Source: Corydoras sp. C115 (Eukaryota; Chordata; Actinopteri; Siluriformes; Callichthyidae). From it: a stretch of 64,000 nt of DNA. The stretch is from the NCBI GenBank assembly GCA_019802505.1, contig JAFMOC010000835.1, forward strand, positions 1 through 64,000, in the 5' to 3' direction. The notes below the pieces were generated by a model. That model saw only the letters and a program-made list of their open reading frames with translations. It was not told the DNA's origin and did not search any database. Positions 25,042 to 35,160 of the stretch are shown here, in pieces. A program made the position numbers and the translations under genes. Positions within the stretch are counted from its first letter, which is position 1. Every line of letters starts with the position of its first letter.

Positions 25042-25246
25042 GGGCGCGGTAGCTCAGTGGTCAGGGCGTTGGGCTATCAATCTGAAGGTTGGGGGTTCAA
25101 ATCCCAGGTCCACTGAAGTTACCAATGTGGGTCCTTGAGCAAGACCCTTAACCCTCATTGCTCCAGGGATTTTGTGATGAACCCTGTGCTCACCTTGTAA
25201 GTCGCTTTGGATAAAAGCGTCCAATAAATGACCAAATGTCAATGTA
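25042..25246 (+). mobile_element. L2-tailed tRNA-derived SINE, full length
   Basis: The head (GGTAGCTCAGTGG A box, GGGGTTCAAATCCC B box) is a tRNA-like Pol III promoter. The body has CCTTGAGCAAGACCCTTAACC and CATTGCTCCAGGGA. The 3' tail GTAAGTCGCTTTGGATAAAA matches the L2 LINE end at 54491, so it was probably mobilised by L2 reverse transcriptase. Confidence 0.88.
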
Positions 25247-25274
25247 GATCCAATATTTTTAGGGCCGTGGAAGG

Positions 25275-25430
25275 GTGGGGTAGCTCAGTGGGACGGGTGG
25301 CGGGCTATTAATCTGAAGGTTGTGGCTTCAAATCAGTTCCACTGAAGTTAATGTGGGTCCTTGAGGAAGAACCCTAACACTCATTTCTCCAGGGATGCTG
25401 TGGCCAACCCTCTCTGACCCAAAGCATAAG
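25275..25430 (+). mobile_element. L2-type SINE, 3'-truncated
   Basis: A second head (GGGGTAGCTCAGTGGG) and body up to CTCCAGGGATGCTGTGG, without the L2 tail. Diverged from the neighbour at 25042. Confidence 0.75.
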
Positions 25431-25446
25431 GTTGTGATAATTGTAT

Positions 25447-26342
25447 GTCCATTATCTTCTGTTTTATCCTCTACTATGGTCGCGGGGGGCGGTTCTCCAT
25501 GCCTATCCGGGGAGAACGTTTTGGGCGCTGGGCAGATACACCCAGGACAGGACGCCAATCTATCACTAGGCACACTCACTCACTCACACACACACTCTAT
25601 ATTGGGCAATTTGGAGAATTCAACTGACCCTGTGCCATGTTTTTGGACTGTGGGAGGAAACTGGAGAACCCGGAGGAAACCCATGTGGACACGGGGAGAA
25701 CATGGAAACTCCACCCAGATTGGGATTCGAACCGGGAATCCCAAGCACTGAGAGGAGAACATGCATGTTGGGCAGATACACCCAGGACAGGACACCAATC
25801 TATCACTGGACACACACTCACTCACACAGACACACTCTATATGGGGCAATTTGGAGAATTCAAATGACCTTGATCCATGTTTTTGGACTGTGGGAAGAAA
25901 CCGTGGCTTAGTGGTTGGCATGTTCTCCTCTCAGCGCTAGGGAATCCCTAGGGAATGTGGAGTTTGTTCTCCCCGTGTCCGCGTGGGTACCTCCGGGTTC
26001 TCCGGTTTCCTCCCACAATCCAAAAAACATGGATCAAGGTCAATTGAGTTCTCCAAATTGCCCCATATAGAGTGTGTCTGTGTGAGTGAGTGTGTGTTCA
26101 GAGATAGATTGGCGTCCTGTCCTGGGTGTATCTGCCCAGCGCCCGAAACGTTCTCCCCTGGATGGGCATGTGGAACCCCCCCCCCACGTCCCTAATAGAG
26201 GATAAAGTGGAAGATAATGGATGGATGGATGGATGGAAGGACTCGGTGAAAACATGGAAACTCCACCCAGATTGGGATTCGAACCAGGAATCCCCAGCGC
26301 TGAGAGGAGAACATGCTAAACCACTAAGCCACCGTGCCGCTC
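25447..26342. mobile_element. V-SINE mosaic (-, -, +, -)
   Basis: Minus copy 25447-25765; second minus piece 25766-25905 starting in the body; plus copy 25905-26236 with head, a damaged V-domain start and (ATGG)n tail; minus 5' piece 26244-26342. Orientation changes occur inside SINE sequence, implying recombination or template switching between copies. Confidence 0.8.
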
Positions 26343-26397
26343 TACTTGTATGTTGCTTTGGATAAAGGCAATTGCCAAATGTGAAATGTAAATGTAA
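26343..26397 (+). mobile_element. L2 LINE/SINE 3' tail fragment
   Basis: TTGCTTTGGATAAAGGCAAT then GCCAAATGTGAAATGTAAATG is a diverged L2 tail, with nothing of the body left. Confidence 0.75.
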
Positions 26398-26494
26398 TTT
26401 CTTCAGCTTTTTCCACCAGTCGGGAGTTATCGCCTCTTCCCGTTCCTCTAAGATACAGAACTGAGCCACTTATATTACAAATATTACATCTACA

Positions 26495-26700
26495 GGTAAC
26501 ACCCCATTCCAAGTTGCCCCCCTCTGCAGCTATAACACGTTTTATTCTTCCGAAAAAAGGCTTTCTACAAGATTATAGAACTTGTCCGTGCAGGATTGTG
26601 CCCGTTCATCCACAGGAGCATCTGCAGGGTCAGAAACAGATCGTATTCACTGCAATCGGATGTTTTATTGAATCTGATTACCACAGATATGATGTGAGCT
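26495..26700. repeat. Degenerate copy of an abundant fish interspersed repeat (tentative)
   Basis: CTGCAGCTATAACACG, GGCTTTCTACAAGATTATAG and GTGCCCGTTCATCC resemble, from memory, a common teleost interspersed repeat. A related piece seems to lie at 58280-58350. Class not assigned. Confidence 0.4.
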
Positions 26701-26701
26701 C

Positions 26702-26806
26702 GGTCCATTACTGAGGGTTCTGAGAGAGGTAGCACTGACCCTCTGTACCCATTAAAACGAAACACCAGCCCTCCAGTCTACAGAATCACCAACAGATAGT
26801 GTCTTA
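26702..26806 (+). repeat. Partner of the repeat at 24704-24812
   Basis: TTACTGAGGGTTCTGAGA, TAGCACTGACC, TACCCATTAAAACGAAACACC and ACAGATAGTGTC align in order with the earlier copy. Confidence 0.65.
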
Positions 26807-26879
26807 TTCAGAATCATCACTGACTCTTTATTAGAACCACGTTTTTACAACCACCCCATTTATAAAAACATTAAAACAG

Positions 26880-26935
26880 AGTGTAATAAAGCAATAAGGA
26901 ATAATAGGACATGCATTATTGCTTTATAAAACATG
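26880..26935. repeat. Internally deleted palindromic-family remnant
   Basis: TAATAAAGCAATAAGG joins almost directly to CATGCATTATTGCTTTATAA, giving a short hairpin made of the two ends of the 21-23 kb unit; a V-SINE follows at once. Confidence 0.6.
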
Positions 26936-28338
26936 GTGGCTTAGTGGTTACCATGTTCTCCTCTCAGAACTAGGGATTCCCGGTTCGAATCACCATCTGG
27001 GTGGAGCTTCCATGTTCTCCCCGTGTCCGTGTGGGTTTCCTCCGGGTTCTCCGGTTTCCTCCCACAGTCCAAAAACATGGATCAAGTCAATTGAGTTCTC
27101 CAAATTGCCCCATATAGAGTGTGTCTGTGTGAGTGAGTGAGTGTGTACCCAGTGATAGATTGGTGTCCTGTCCTGGGTGTATCTGCCCAGCGCCAGAAAC
27201 GTTCTCCCCTGGATGGGCATGGGGAACCCCCCCAGCCCTAATATAGGATAAAGCGGAAGATGGATGGATTATAATGATAGGGCGGCACGGTGGCTTAGTG
27301 GTTAGCATGTTCTCCTCTCAGCACTAGGGATTCCCGGTTCCAATCCCAATCTGGGTGGAGTTTCCATGTTCTCCCCATGTCCGCGTGGGTTTCCTCCGGG
27401 TTCTCCGGGTTCCTCCCACAGTCCAAAAACATGGATCAAGTCAATTGAGTTCTCCAAATTGCCCCATATAGAGTGTGTGTGTGTGAGTGAGTGTGTATCC
27501 AGTGATAGATTGGTGTCCTGTCCTGGGTGTATCTGCCCAGCGCCAGAAACGTTCTCCCCTGGATGGGCATGGGGAACCCCCCCGCGACCCTAATAGAGGA
27601 TAAAAATGCGGAAGATTGATGGATTATAATGATAGGGTGGCACGGTGGCTTAGTGGTTAGCATGTTCTCCTCTCAGCACTAGGGATTCCCGGTTCGAATC
27701 CCCATCTGGGTGGAGTTTCCATGTTGTCCCCGTGTCTGTGTGGGTTTCCTCTGGGTTTTCCGGTTTCCTCCCACAGTCCAAAAACATGGATCAAGGTCAA
27801 TTGAATGCTCCAAATTGCCCCATATAGAGTGTGTCTGTGTGAGTGAGTGTGTGTCCAGTGATAGATTGGTGTCCTGTCCTGGGTGTATCTGCCCAGCGCC
27901 AGAAACGTTCTCCCCTGGATAGGCATGGGGAACCCCCCCGACCCTAATATAGGATAAAGCGGAAGATGGATGGATTATAATGATAGGGCGGCACGGTGGC
28001 TTAGTCGTTAGCATGTTCTCCTCTCAGCGTTAGTGATTCCCGGTTCGAATCCCAATCTGGGTGGAGTTTCCATGTTGTCCCCGTGTCTGTGTGGGTTTCC
28101 TCTGGGTTCTCCGGTTTCCTCCCACAGTCCAAAAACATGGATCAAGTCAATTGAGTTCTCCAAATTGCCCCATATAGAGTGTGTGTGTGTGTGAGTGAGT
28201 GTGTGTCCAGTGATAGATTGGTGCCCTGTCCTGGGTGTATCTGCCCAGCGCCCGAAACGTTCTCCCCTGGATGGGCATGGGGAACCCCACCGCGACCCTA
28301 ATATAGGGTAAAGCGGAAGATAATGGATGAATGAATGA
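26932..28338 (+). repeat. Four V-SINEs in a direct tandem array
   Basis: Copies begin near 26932, 27281, 27636 and 27986 (period about 350 bp), all plus strand. The three internal junctions share the same sequence, GATGGATTATAATGATAGGG followed by the next head, which is not expected from independent insertions and indicates duplication of SINE plus flank. Heads, V-domains, bodies and tails are complete in each. Confidence 0.9.
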
Positions 28339-28388
28339 AAACAGTTACAAACACACTATAATAAAAAAACAAGGTTTGATTCATAAAT

Positions 28389-28738
28389 GGGCGGCATGGG
28401 GTTTAGTGGTTAGCACGTTCTCCTCTCAGCGCTAGGGATTCCCGGTTCGAATCCCCATCTGGGTGGAGTTTCCATGTTCTCCCCGTGTCTGCGTGGGTTT
28501 CCTCCGGGTTCTCTGGTTTCCTCCCACAGTCCAAAAACATGGATCAAGTCAATTGAATTCTCCAAATTGCCCCATATAGAGTGTGTGTGTGTGAGTGAGT
28601 GTGTGCCCAGCGATGGATTGGCGCCCTGTCCTGGGTGTATCTGCCCAGCGCTCAAAACGTTCTCCCCTGGATGAGCATGGGGAACCCCACCGCGACCCTA
28701 ATAGAGGATAAAGCGGGAGATAATGAATGAATGAATGA
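28389..28738 (+). mobile_element. V-SINE inserted in palindromic-family repeat
   Basis: Full-length copy with (AATG)n tail. The same flank (ACAAACACACTATAATAAAA, CAAGGTTTGATTCATAAATG) occurs before it (28340-28388) and after it (28749-28790), so either the SINE sits in a duplicated region or a long segment was duplicated with it. Confidence 0.85.
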
Positions 28739-28739
28739 A

Positions 28740-28910
28740 AATAGTTACGAACACACTATAATAAAAAAACAAGGTTTGATTCATAAATGCGTAATTAAAT
28801 GCAAAATTGTGTCTGTTTTTTAAAGTGAAAGCTGCTTGCTGAGTAACAGGATACCAGCTTAGTGCTCATCGCAAATCAGCTCGCTGTTTATAGTAATCTG
28901 TTTTCCCATT
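28740..28910 (+). repeat. Palindromic-family body fragment
   Basis: CACACTATAATAAAAAAACA, TTGATTCATAAATGCG, GCTGAGTAACAGGATACCAG and GCTCATCGCAAATC match the body of the 22-23 kb diverged units. Confidence 0.75.
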
Positions 28911-28914
28911 TCTG

Positions 28915-29570
28915 GCCTCCCAGGTTCAAATCCCAGTCTAAGTGCAGTTTCCATGTTTCAGGATGAATATATCCGAAGAACCATGATGCACTCAAGGTAA
29001 ATTGAATGCTCTAAATTGCCCCATATAGAGTGTGTATGTGTGTCTGTGTGTGTCCAGCGATAGATTGGCGCCCTGTCCTGGGTGTATCTGCCCAGTGCCA
29101 GAAATGTTCTACCCCGTGGGCATTGGGGAACCCCCCACGACCCTAGTAGAGGATTATGGGGAAGATAATGAATGAATGAATGAATATCATGGATCAACGA
29201 TTTTAGTCAAAATTTTTACCATGACGCACTCAAGGTAAATTAAATGCTCTAAATTGCCCCATATAGAGTGTGTCTGTGTGTGTCCAGTGATAGATTGGTG
29301 CCCTGTCCTGGGTGTATCTGCCCAGCGCCAGGAACGTTCTCCCCTGGATTGACATGGGGGAAACCCCCCACCCCACCCCCGTGACCCTAATAGAGGATAA
29401 AGCGGAAGATAATGGATGGATGAATTTTACTGCATATTGGCTGCTCTAAATTGCCCCTATATAGTTAATGCATCTGTCTGCTGGTGTGTGTCCAGTGATA
29501 GATTGGCGCCTTGTCCTGGGTGTATCTGCCCAGCGCCCGAAACGTTCTCCCCTGGATGGGCATGGGGAAC
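28915..29570 (+). mobile_element. Three diverged V-SINE 3' copies in a row
   Basis: Pieces at 28915-29187, 29219-29424 and 29435-29570 each carry AAATTGCCCC(T)ATATAG, the GGTGTATCTGCCCAG body and, in the first two, a tail. Repeated ACGCACTCAAGGTAAATT before the first two suggests tandem duplication. Confidence 0.78.
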
Positions 29571-29616
29571 CTATGTAGGAAGAAACCTACTTAGTGCTTG
29601 TATTTTTTTATTTATT

Positions 29617-29647
<31 letters not shown>

Positions 29648-29648
29648 C

Positions 29649-29952
29649 ATCCATCCATCAATTTTCTTCCACTTTATCCTCTAGTAGGCTCGCAGTGGGG
29701 TTCCCCATGCCCCTGGGCAGATTCACCCAGGACAGGACGTCAATCTATCGCTGGACACACACTCACTCACACACACACTCTATATGGGGCAATTTTGAGA
29801 ATTCATTTAACCTTGATCCATGTTGGACTGTGGGAGGAAACCAGAGAACCCGGAGGAAACCCACGCGGACACGGGGAAGACATGGAAACACCCAGATTGG
29901 GATTCGAAGCGGGAATCCCTAGTGCTGAGAGGAGAACATGCAAACCACTAAG
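29649..29952 (-). mobile_element. V-SINE, minus strand, head truncated
   Basis: Follows a T-run and G-run (29605-29647). Tail CATCCATCCATC; ends at CAAACCACTAAG with the last head bases lost. Just upstream of the inferred gpc4 promoter. Confidence 0.82.
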
Positions 29953-30182
29953 AGGGGGGGTCATAATCAGGAGAACTTGAGGATGGATGTAAACCTCTGA
30001 CAGAAGGTTCTTCCAGCAGCTAACTAGAACCACTCTGAGACCTGAACAGAGCGCCACATACCAGGTGCAAGAGAAACTCCACCCCGCCCGGCCTTAGTCC
30101 AACAGGGGGGGGGTTCTCGTCGTACCGCGACGAGAACGCGCACCGAGCAACCTTTGAGCACAAGGCGAGAAGAGCCCGGCTT

Positions 30183-30213
<31 letters not shown>

Positions 30214-30509
30214 ACACACTGTTCTCTGAGGAACCCAGAGAGAACGTCCTGCTGCAGTTCCACCTCGACCGCCGAACCCTGGATACCTGCTGGCGGCGCT
30301 CTGTTGTTCGGCTCCGTGTTAAAAGCGGATAACTGGCTTTTGTTTTGTCTGTTTGTTTGTCGTTCGGCAGAAGTTTGAACGCTGACCAAAGTCTCGCTGG
30401 TGGCTTGTGTTTGTTCGTGTCGAGAGGAGGTCTGTTTGTGGAAAAGTTGTTGGAATTAGCGACTTCCGCGAACTTTGGAGCCGTTTGAAAAAAAAAAGTA
30501 GTGCGCTGA

Positions 30510-30625
30510 GGCGGCGTGCTGTACGGTGGACGGTGCGGTGTACGGTGTGCTGTGAGCTGTACGGGGTACTGTGGCGGTGTGCTGTACGGGGTACTGTGTG
30601 CTGTACGGTGTGCTGTGGCGGCGCG
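30510..30625 (+). repeat. GTGCTGTACGG minisatellite in the 5' UTR
   Basis: Seven or so imperfect repeats of GTGTGCTGTACGG or GGGGTACTGT within about 115 bp, 100 bp before the glypican start codon. Confidence 0.75.
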
Positions 30626-30630
30626 TCTCC

Positions 30631-30672
30631 ATGAGGAAACCCGCGGCGGTCGTCCCCGAGTCCTCCGCCTGA
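30631..30672 (+). promoter_or_regulatory. Upstream open reading frame
   Basis: ATG at 30631 opens 13 codons and stops at TGA 30670-30672, 53 bases before the main start. Its context (T at -3) is weak compared with the main ATG. If included in the mRNA it could reduce translation of the main frame; this is inference. Confidence 0.45.
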
Positions 30673-30725
30673 AGCCCCGCGTCCTCCGTGTGTAACTGTC
30701 CCGTCCCCGGTTCTTCGCCGCAGCC

Positions 30726-30888
30726 ATGAAGACATCTGCTGCCGCGCTGGCGGTTTGTCTTTCCGTCGTGATTTTCGCCGCCGTCGCCAGTCCGGCCGAA
30801 CAGAGGTCCAAAAACTGCAACGAGGTCCGGACCGCCTACAGCTCCAAAGGCTTCAACAGCAACGACGTTCCGAACAAAGGGGTGCACG
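30726..30888 (+). CDS. gpc4: First coding exon of a glypican, probably glypican-4
   Basis: The ATG has a near-ideal Kozak context (GCCGCAGCCATGA). Residues 1-22 form a signal peptide (hydrophobic core AAALAVCLSVVIFAAVA), then SKNCNEVRTAYSSKGFNSND, the N-terminal signature of the GPC1/2/4/6 subfamily with the first conserved cysteine at residue 31. The Ser-Lys-Gly-Phe-Asn-x-Asn-Asp stretch is closest to glypican-4 as I know it. The exon ends inside a Gly codon at GTAAGA (30889 onward), the phase-1 position used in this family. The mature protein would be a GPI-anchored heparan sulfate proteoglycan modulating Wnt and planar-cell-polarity signalling; in zebrafish gpc4 is knypek. The remaining exons are outside the window. 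Glypican-1 or -6 is the main alternative. Confidence 0.8.
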
Positions 30889-30919
30889 GTAAGACCCGAC
30901 CGTCCCGAACTTTAACCAC

Positions 30920-33440
30920 TGCAAATTTTAACCAGGGTTCTCCTTCCAGCAGCACGAGTTTCACCGTCCCAACACTTCCATGTAATCAGACAAAGGTATT
31001 GGGACCCATTAAATTTTTGATTTCAGGGTTGTAGCTCGGATTCATTAAAAAAGGTCCAAAAGTCGACTTTTACAACTGCAAAGTTAATTTCTTGTCAGGG
31101 TTCTCCTTCCAGCAGCACGAGTTACAGTTTCCCAAAACTTCCATGTAATCAGACAAATGGATTGGGACCCATTGAATTTTTGATTTCAGGGTTGTAGCTC
31201 GGATTCATTTAAAAAAAGTCCAAAAGTTGACTTTTACAACTGCAAAGTTTAATTTTTTATCAGGGTTCTCCTTTAAGCAGCATGAGTTTCACTGTCCCAA
31301 CACTTCCATGTAATCAGACAAATGTATTGGGACCCATTTGAATTTTTTTTATTTCAGGGGTTTAAGCTCGGATTCATTAAAAAAAAGTCCAAAAGTTGAC
31401 TTTAACAACTGCAAAGATAATTTTTATCAGAATTCTCCCAACAGCAGCACCAGATTCACTGTCCCAACACTTCCACGTAATCAGACAAATGTATTGGGAC
31501 CCATTGAATTTTTGATTTCAGGGTTGTAGCTCGGATTCATTAAAAAAAAGGTCCAAAAGTCGACTTTTACAACTGCAAAGTTAATTTTTTATCAGGGTTC
31601 TCCTTCCAGCAGCACGAGTTACAGTTTCCCAAAACTTCCATGTAATCAGACAAATGGATTGGGACCCATTGAATTTTTCATATCAGGGTTTTTTGCTCAG
31701 ATTCCTTTAAAAAAAAGTCCAAAAGTTAATTTTAACAACTGCAAAGTTTCTTTTTTTACCAGTTTAATTTATCAGGGTTCTCCTTCCAGCAGCACGAGTT
31801 ACAGTTTCCCAAAACTTCCATGTAATCAGACAAAGGTATTGGGACCCATTAAATTTTTGATTTCAGGGGTTTTAGCTCGGATCCATTAAAAAAAGTCCAA
31901 AAGTCGACTTTTACAACTGCAAAGTTAATTTCTTATCAGGGTTCTCTTCCAGGGACAAATGGATTGGGACCCATTGAATTTTTCATATCAGGGTTTTTTG
32001 CTCAGATTCCTTTAAAAAAAGTCCAAAAGTTAATTTTAACAACTGCAAAGTTTCTTTTTTTACCAGTTTAATTTATCAGGGTTCTCCTTCCAGCAGCACG
32101 AGTTACAGTTTCCCAAAACTTCCATGTAATCAGACAAAGGTATTGGGACCCATTTGAATTTTTGATTTCAGGGGTTTAAGCTCGGATTCCATTAAAAAAA
32201 GTCCAAAAGTCGACTTTTCCAAAATTTCTTATGGTTCTCCTTCCAGCAGCACAAGTTACTTCCCAAAACTGACAAAGATTGGGACCCATTTTTATCAGCT
32301 CAGATTCCTTTAAAAAAAGTCCAAAAGTTAATTTTAACAACTGCAAAGTTTCTTTTTTTACCAGTTTAATTTATCAGGGTTCTTCTTCCAGCAGCACGAG
32401 TTACAGTTTCCCAAAACTTCCATGTAATCAGACAAATGTATTGGGACCCATTGAATTTTTGATTTCAGGGTTGTAGCTCGGATTCATTAAAAAAAAAAGT
32501 CCAAAAGTTGACTTTTACAACTGCAAATTTTAGTTTTTTACCAGGGTTCTCCTTCCAGCAGCACGAGTTTCACTGTCCCAACACTTTCATGTAATCAGAC
32601 AAATGTATTGAGACCCATTGAATTTTTCATATCAGGGTTTTTTTGCTCAGATTCCTTTAAAAAAAAGTCCAAAAGTTGACTTTAACAACTGCAAATTTTT
32701 TTTTTTTTTACCAGGGTTCTCCTTCCAGCAGCACCAGATTCACTGTCCCAACACTTCCATGTAATCAGACAAATGTATTGGGGCGCCTTTAATTCCTGAA
32801 TTCAGATGTTTTAACTAGGATTCGTTTAAAAACTGACTAACAACTTCAAAGTTTTATTTTTTTTAAATTATTTTTTCCCCTGGGGTCGCCTTACAGCAAG
32901 TTCCATACAGTTTCACTGTCCCAACACTTCCATGTAATCTAACAAAGGTATTGGGACGCCTTTAATTGATAAATTCAGATATTTTAGCTCAGATTAATTA
33001 AAATACGAAGTCCAAAAGTTGAATTTGGCATCTGCAAAGTTTATTTTTTATCAGGGTTCTCCTTCCAGCTGCACGAGTTTCATGTTCTCAACACTTCCAT
33101 GTAATCAGACAAAGGTATTGGGTCGCCTTTATTTCCTGAGTTCGGGTGTTTTAGCTCAGATTCATAAAAAAAAGTCCAAAAGTTGACTTCAAAGTTTATT
33201 TTTATCCAGGGTCCATCTGTACAGCAGCATGAGTTCAGTACAGTGATGTTTCATAACACTTCCATGTAATGGGACAAAGGTATTGGAACGCCTTTAATTC
33301 CTGAATTCAGATGTTTTAGCTCGGATTCATTAAAAAAATTCCAAAAGTCGACTTTAACAACTTCGAAGGTTTCTTTTTTACCCAGGGTCCGTCTGTACAG
33401 CAGCACGAGTTCAGTGCAGTAATGTTTCACTGTCCCAACA
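30920..33440 (+). repeat. ~165-bp satellite starting next to the splice donor
   Basis: About fifteen units, recognised by GGGTTCTCCTTCCAGCAGCA, CACTTCCATGTAATCAGACA and AAAGTCCAAAAGT. The first units begin near 30935, 31098 and 31263. Units diverge and lengthen towards 33.4 kb (CTGTACAGCAGCA variants). A single related piece lies at about 36430-36520. Each unit carries a T-rich tract followed by an AG (TTTTTTACCAG, CTCCTTCCAG), resembling 3' splice sites. No coding. Confidence 0.92.
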
Positions 33441-33444
33441 AAAG

Positions 33445-35160
33445 CAGTGGTGGTGTTTAACTACAGAAATAATTATAGTTTAACTTCTGCATCGTTTTAA
33501 CAGTCTGTTAGCACTACAGTCCTCTACAAACATGCCATCTATACACTTTAAACTACAAATTTCCTCTCTTTGAGTGTAAATGAATCCTTTAAAGTGCTTT
33601 ACGCAATCAGAGGTTGCTATATATTTTTAGAGCTTCTTCATCTTGTAGAAAGTGGCCTTTCAAATGCTTTGATTAACCTAAAGGTTCCTTCACGGTTTCA
33701 ATCAGGAACAGGAATCTTGTATGTTTACAGTGTAAACACCACACAAGAACTTTAATTTAGTTCCACGTTGTAGTCCAGCTTCTGGACTGGAAGTGATTTC
33801 CATTATCAACTCCATACAACAGTGTTCAGGTTATTTAGTTGTGGTTTTCTGTTCGGATCAGAACACAAATGAATCAGAGCCACAGCCTTAAAGAGAGTTC
33901 CACCTCAGGGACCATCTTTGTACCCCTACAGGTACTAAGTACTATTTTTTTTATTCCTAGTTCATTTTACAGTAATGATTTAGTGTAATTAGAGTTAATT
34001 ATTGGTCATGGAGTACAAAATTGAGTTCATATAAAAGTACTTTCAGGGGTACCACCTTAGTGGTACAAGCCCACACTAGTGCATTTCTTTTCTGAAGGTG
34101 TAATTAACTGATTTATTAACATTCACATAAATAGTTTCCTTAAAAGTCTAGGTTTAGTTTGACTCCTCAATCTTAAAACAGGTTTTTTAGACTGAACTAT
34201 TAACAGGTTCAGCAAAAAAAGTGAAGAAATATAGATGCAGTTACACCTAAATACATATTTAGTTACAGATTTGATTGTATAGTGTATAGGATTAATGAGC
34301 AGTATAATGTCATTAATTAATATAAGTGCACATTGTTGTGGTCTTAAATAATGATTGTGTTATACCATCAGTCTCATGAAGGATCCTGAAACTTTGTGAA
34401 TGTTGATAATTGGATACACATATGGTTTAAGTGGAATTACAGTCGAGCTGAATGTAAAGTACAGAGAGGAGCTTTAATGAAGGACGGTGATTGATATAAT
34501 TTTGGACTTTTGTCTCTTTGCTGGAAAGGTTTTTCCCATCATTCATGCTGAAGAGCCTACAGAAGTTCTTGGGGAAAGTTACAGTGTAAACCTCACATAG
34601 TAATTTTAGTTTAGTTCTATGTTGTAGTCTAGCTTCAAGATTGGAAATGATTTGAGAACTGTTTCGGTTCTCTGTTTGGATCAGGACACAGAAATGAATC
34701 AGAATCAAATGACCAGTCGATGGATTGGTGCCCTGTCCTGGGTCTATCTGCCCAGCGCCCGAGACGTTCTCCCCTTGATGGGCATGGGGAACCCCACCGC
34801 GACCCTAATAGAGGATAAAAGCGGGAGATAATGAATGAATGAAGGATGGACAGATAATGTCCATGTTTTTATTATTCATTGTTCAAAACTCTTAAAGTGA
34901 GTACCGACACCGTCCCCATCGTTGTACCCCTGCAGGCACCGTGATGGAGTTTTCATCCCGAGTTTGTTTGAAATCTAAAACTAGGATCATCATTCACCAA
35001 AGTCCAGTAATAGAAAGTCATGGACCTCGGGTTCTAACAAACGGTTTGTTATTGAGTGAAATTACAGTACAGCTGAATGCTAAGTACAGAGATGAGCTTT
35101 AATGAAGGACAGTGACCGTGCCATCGTTTTGGACTTTTGTCCTTTCGCTGAAAAATAAAG
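33445..35160 (+). repeat. Diverged duplicated modules
   Basis: AATTACAGT(C/A)(G/C)AGCTGAATG through GAGCTTTAATGAAGGAC and TTTTGGACTTTTGTC occurs at about 34434-34530 and again at 35058-35150. GTTACAGTGTAAAC/CTAGCTTC-type sequence occurs at about 33727-33800 and 34577-34660, and TTTGTACCCCTACAGG at 33914 and 34921. Orders agree, so roughly 0.6-0.9-kb modules were duplicated long ago. Confidence 0.65.
34713..34847 (+). mobile_element. V-SINE 3' part
   Basis: 5'-truncated plus-strand copy from GATGGATTGGTGCCCTGTCC to an (AATG)n tail. Confidence 0.82.

Larger units (their letters stand above)
30040..30725 (+). promoter_or_regulatory. CpG-rich promoter and 5' UTR of the downstream glypican gene
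   Basis: CpG dinucleotides become frequent from about 30110 and stay dense to the start codon, in contrast with the surrounding repeat DNA. A (CA)n run lies at 30183-30210, and an imperfect repeat of GTGTGCTGTACGG units occupies about 30510-30620. No clear TATA box is seen. The transcription start is unknown; the part close to 30726 must be 5' UTR. Confidence 0.6.

Noticed and set aside
25042..25120. tRNA-gene-like A and B boxes in SINE heads
   Set aside because: Heads are fused to SINE bodies and recur dozens of times; they are tRNA-derived retroposon promoters, not tRNA genes.
26932..28738. Many recurring 60-120-codon frames with a shared peptide (FSPCPRGFPPGSPVSSHSP type) across the window
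   Set aside because: They are the V-domain and body of V-SINEs read in one frame; they occur on both strands wherever the SINE occurs and lack conserved starts or splice context.
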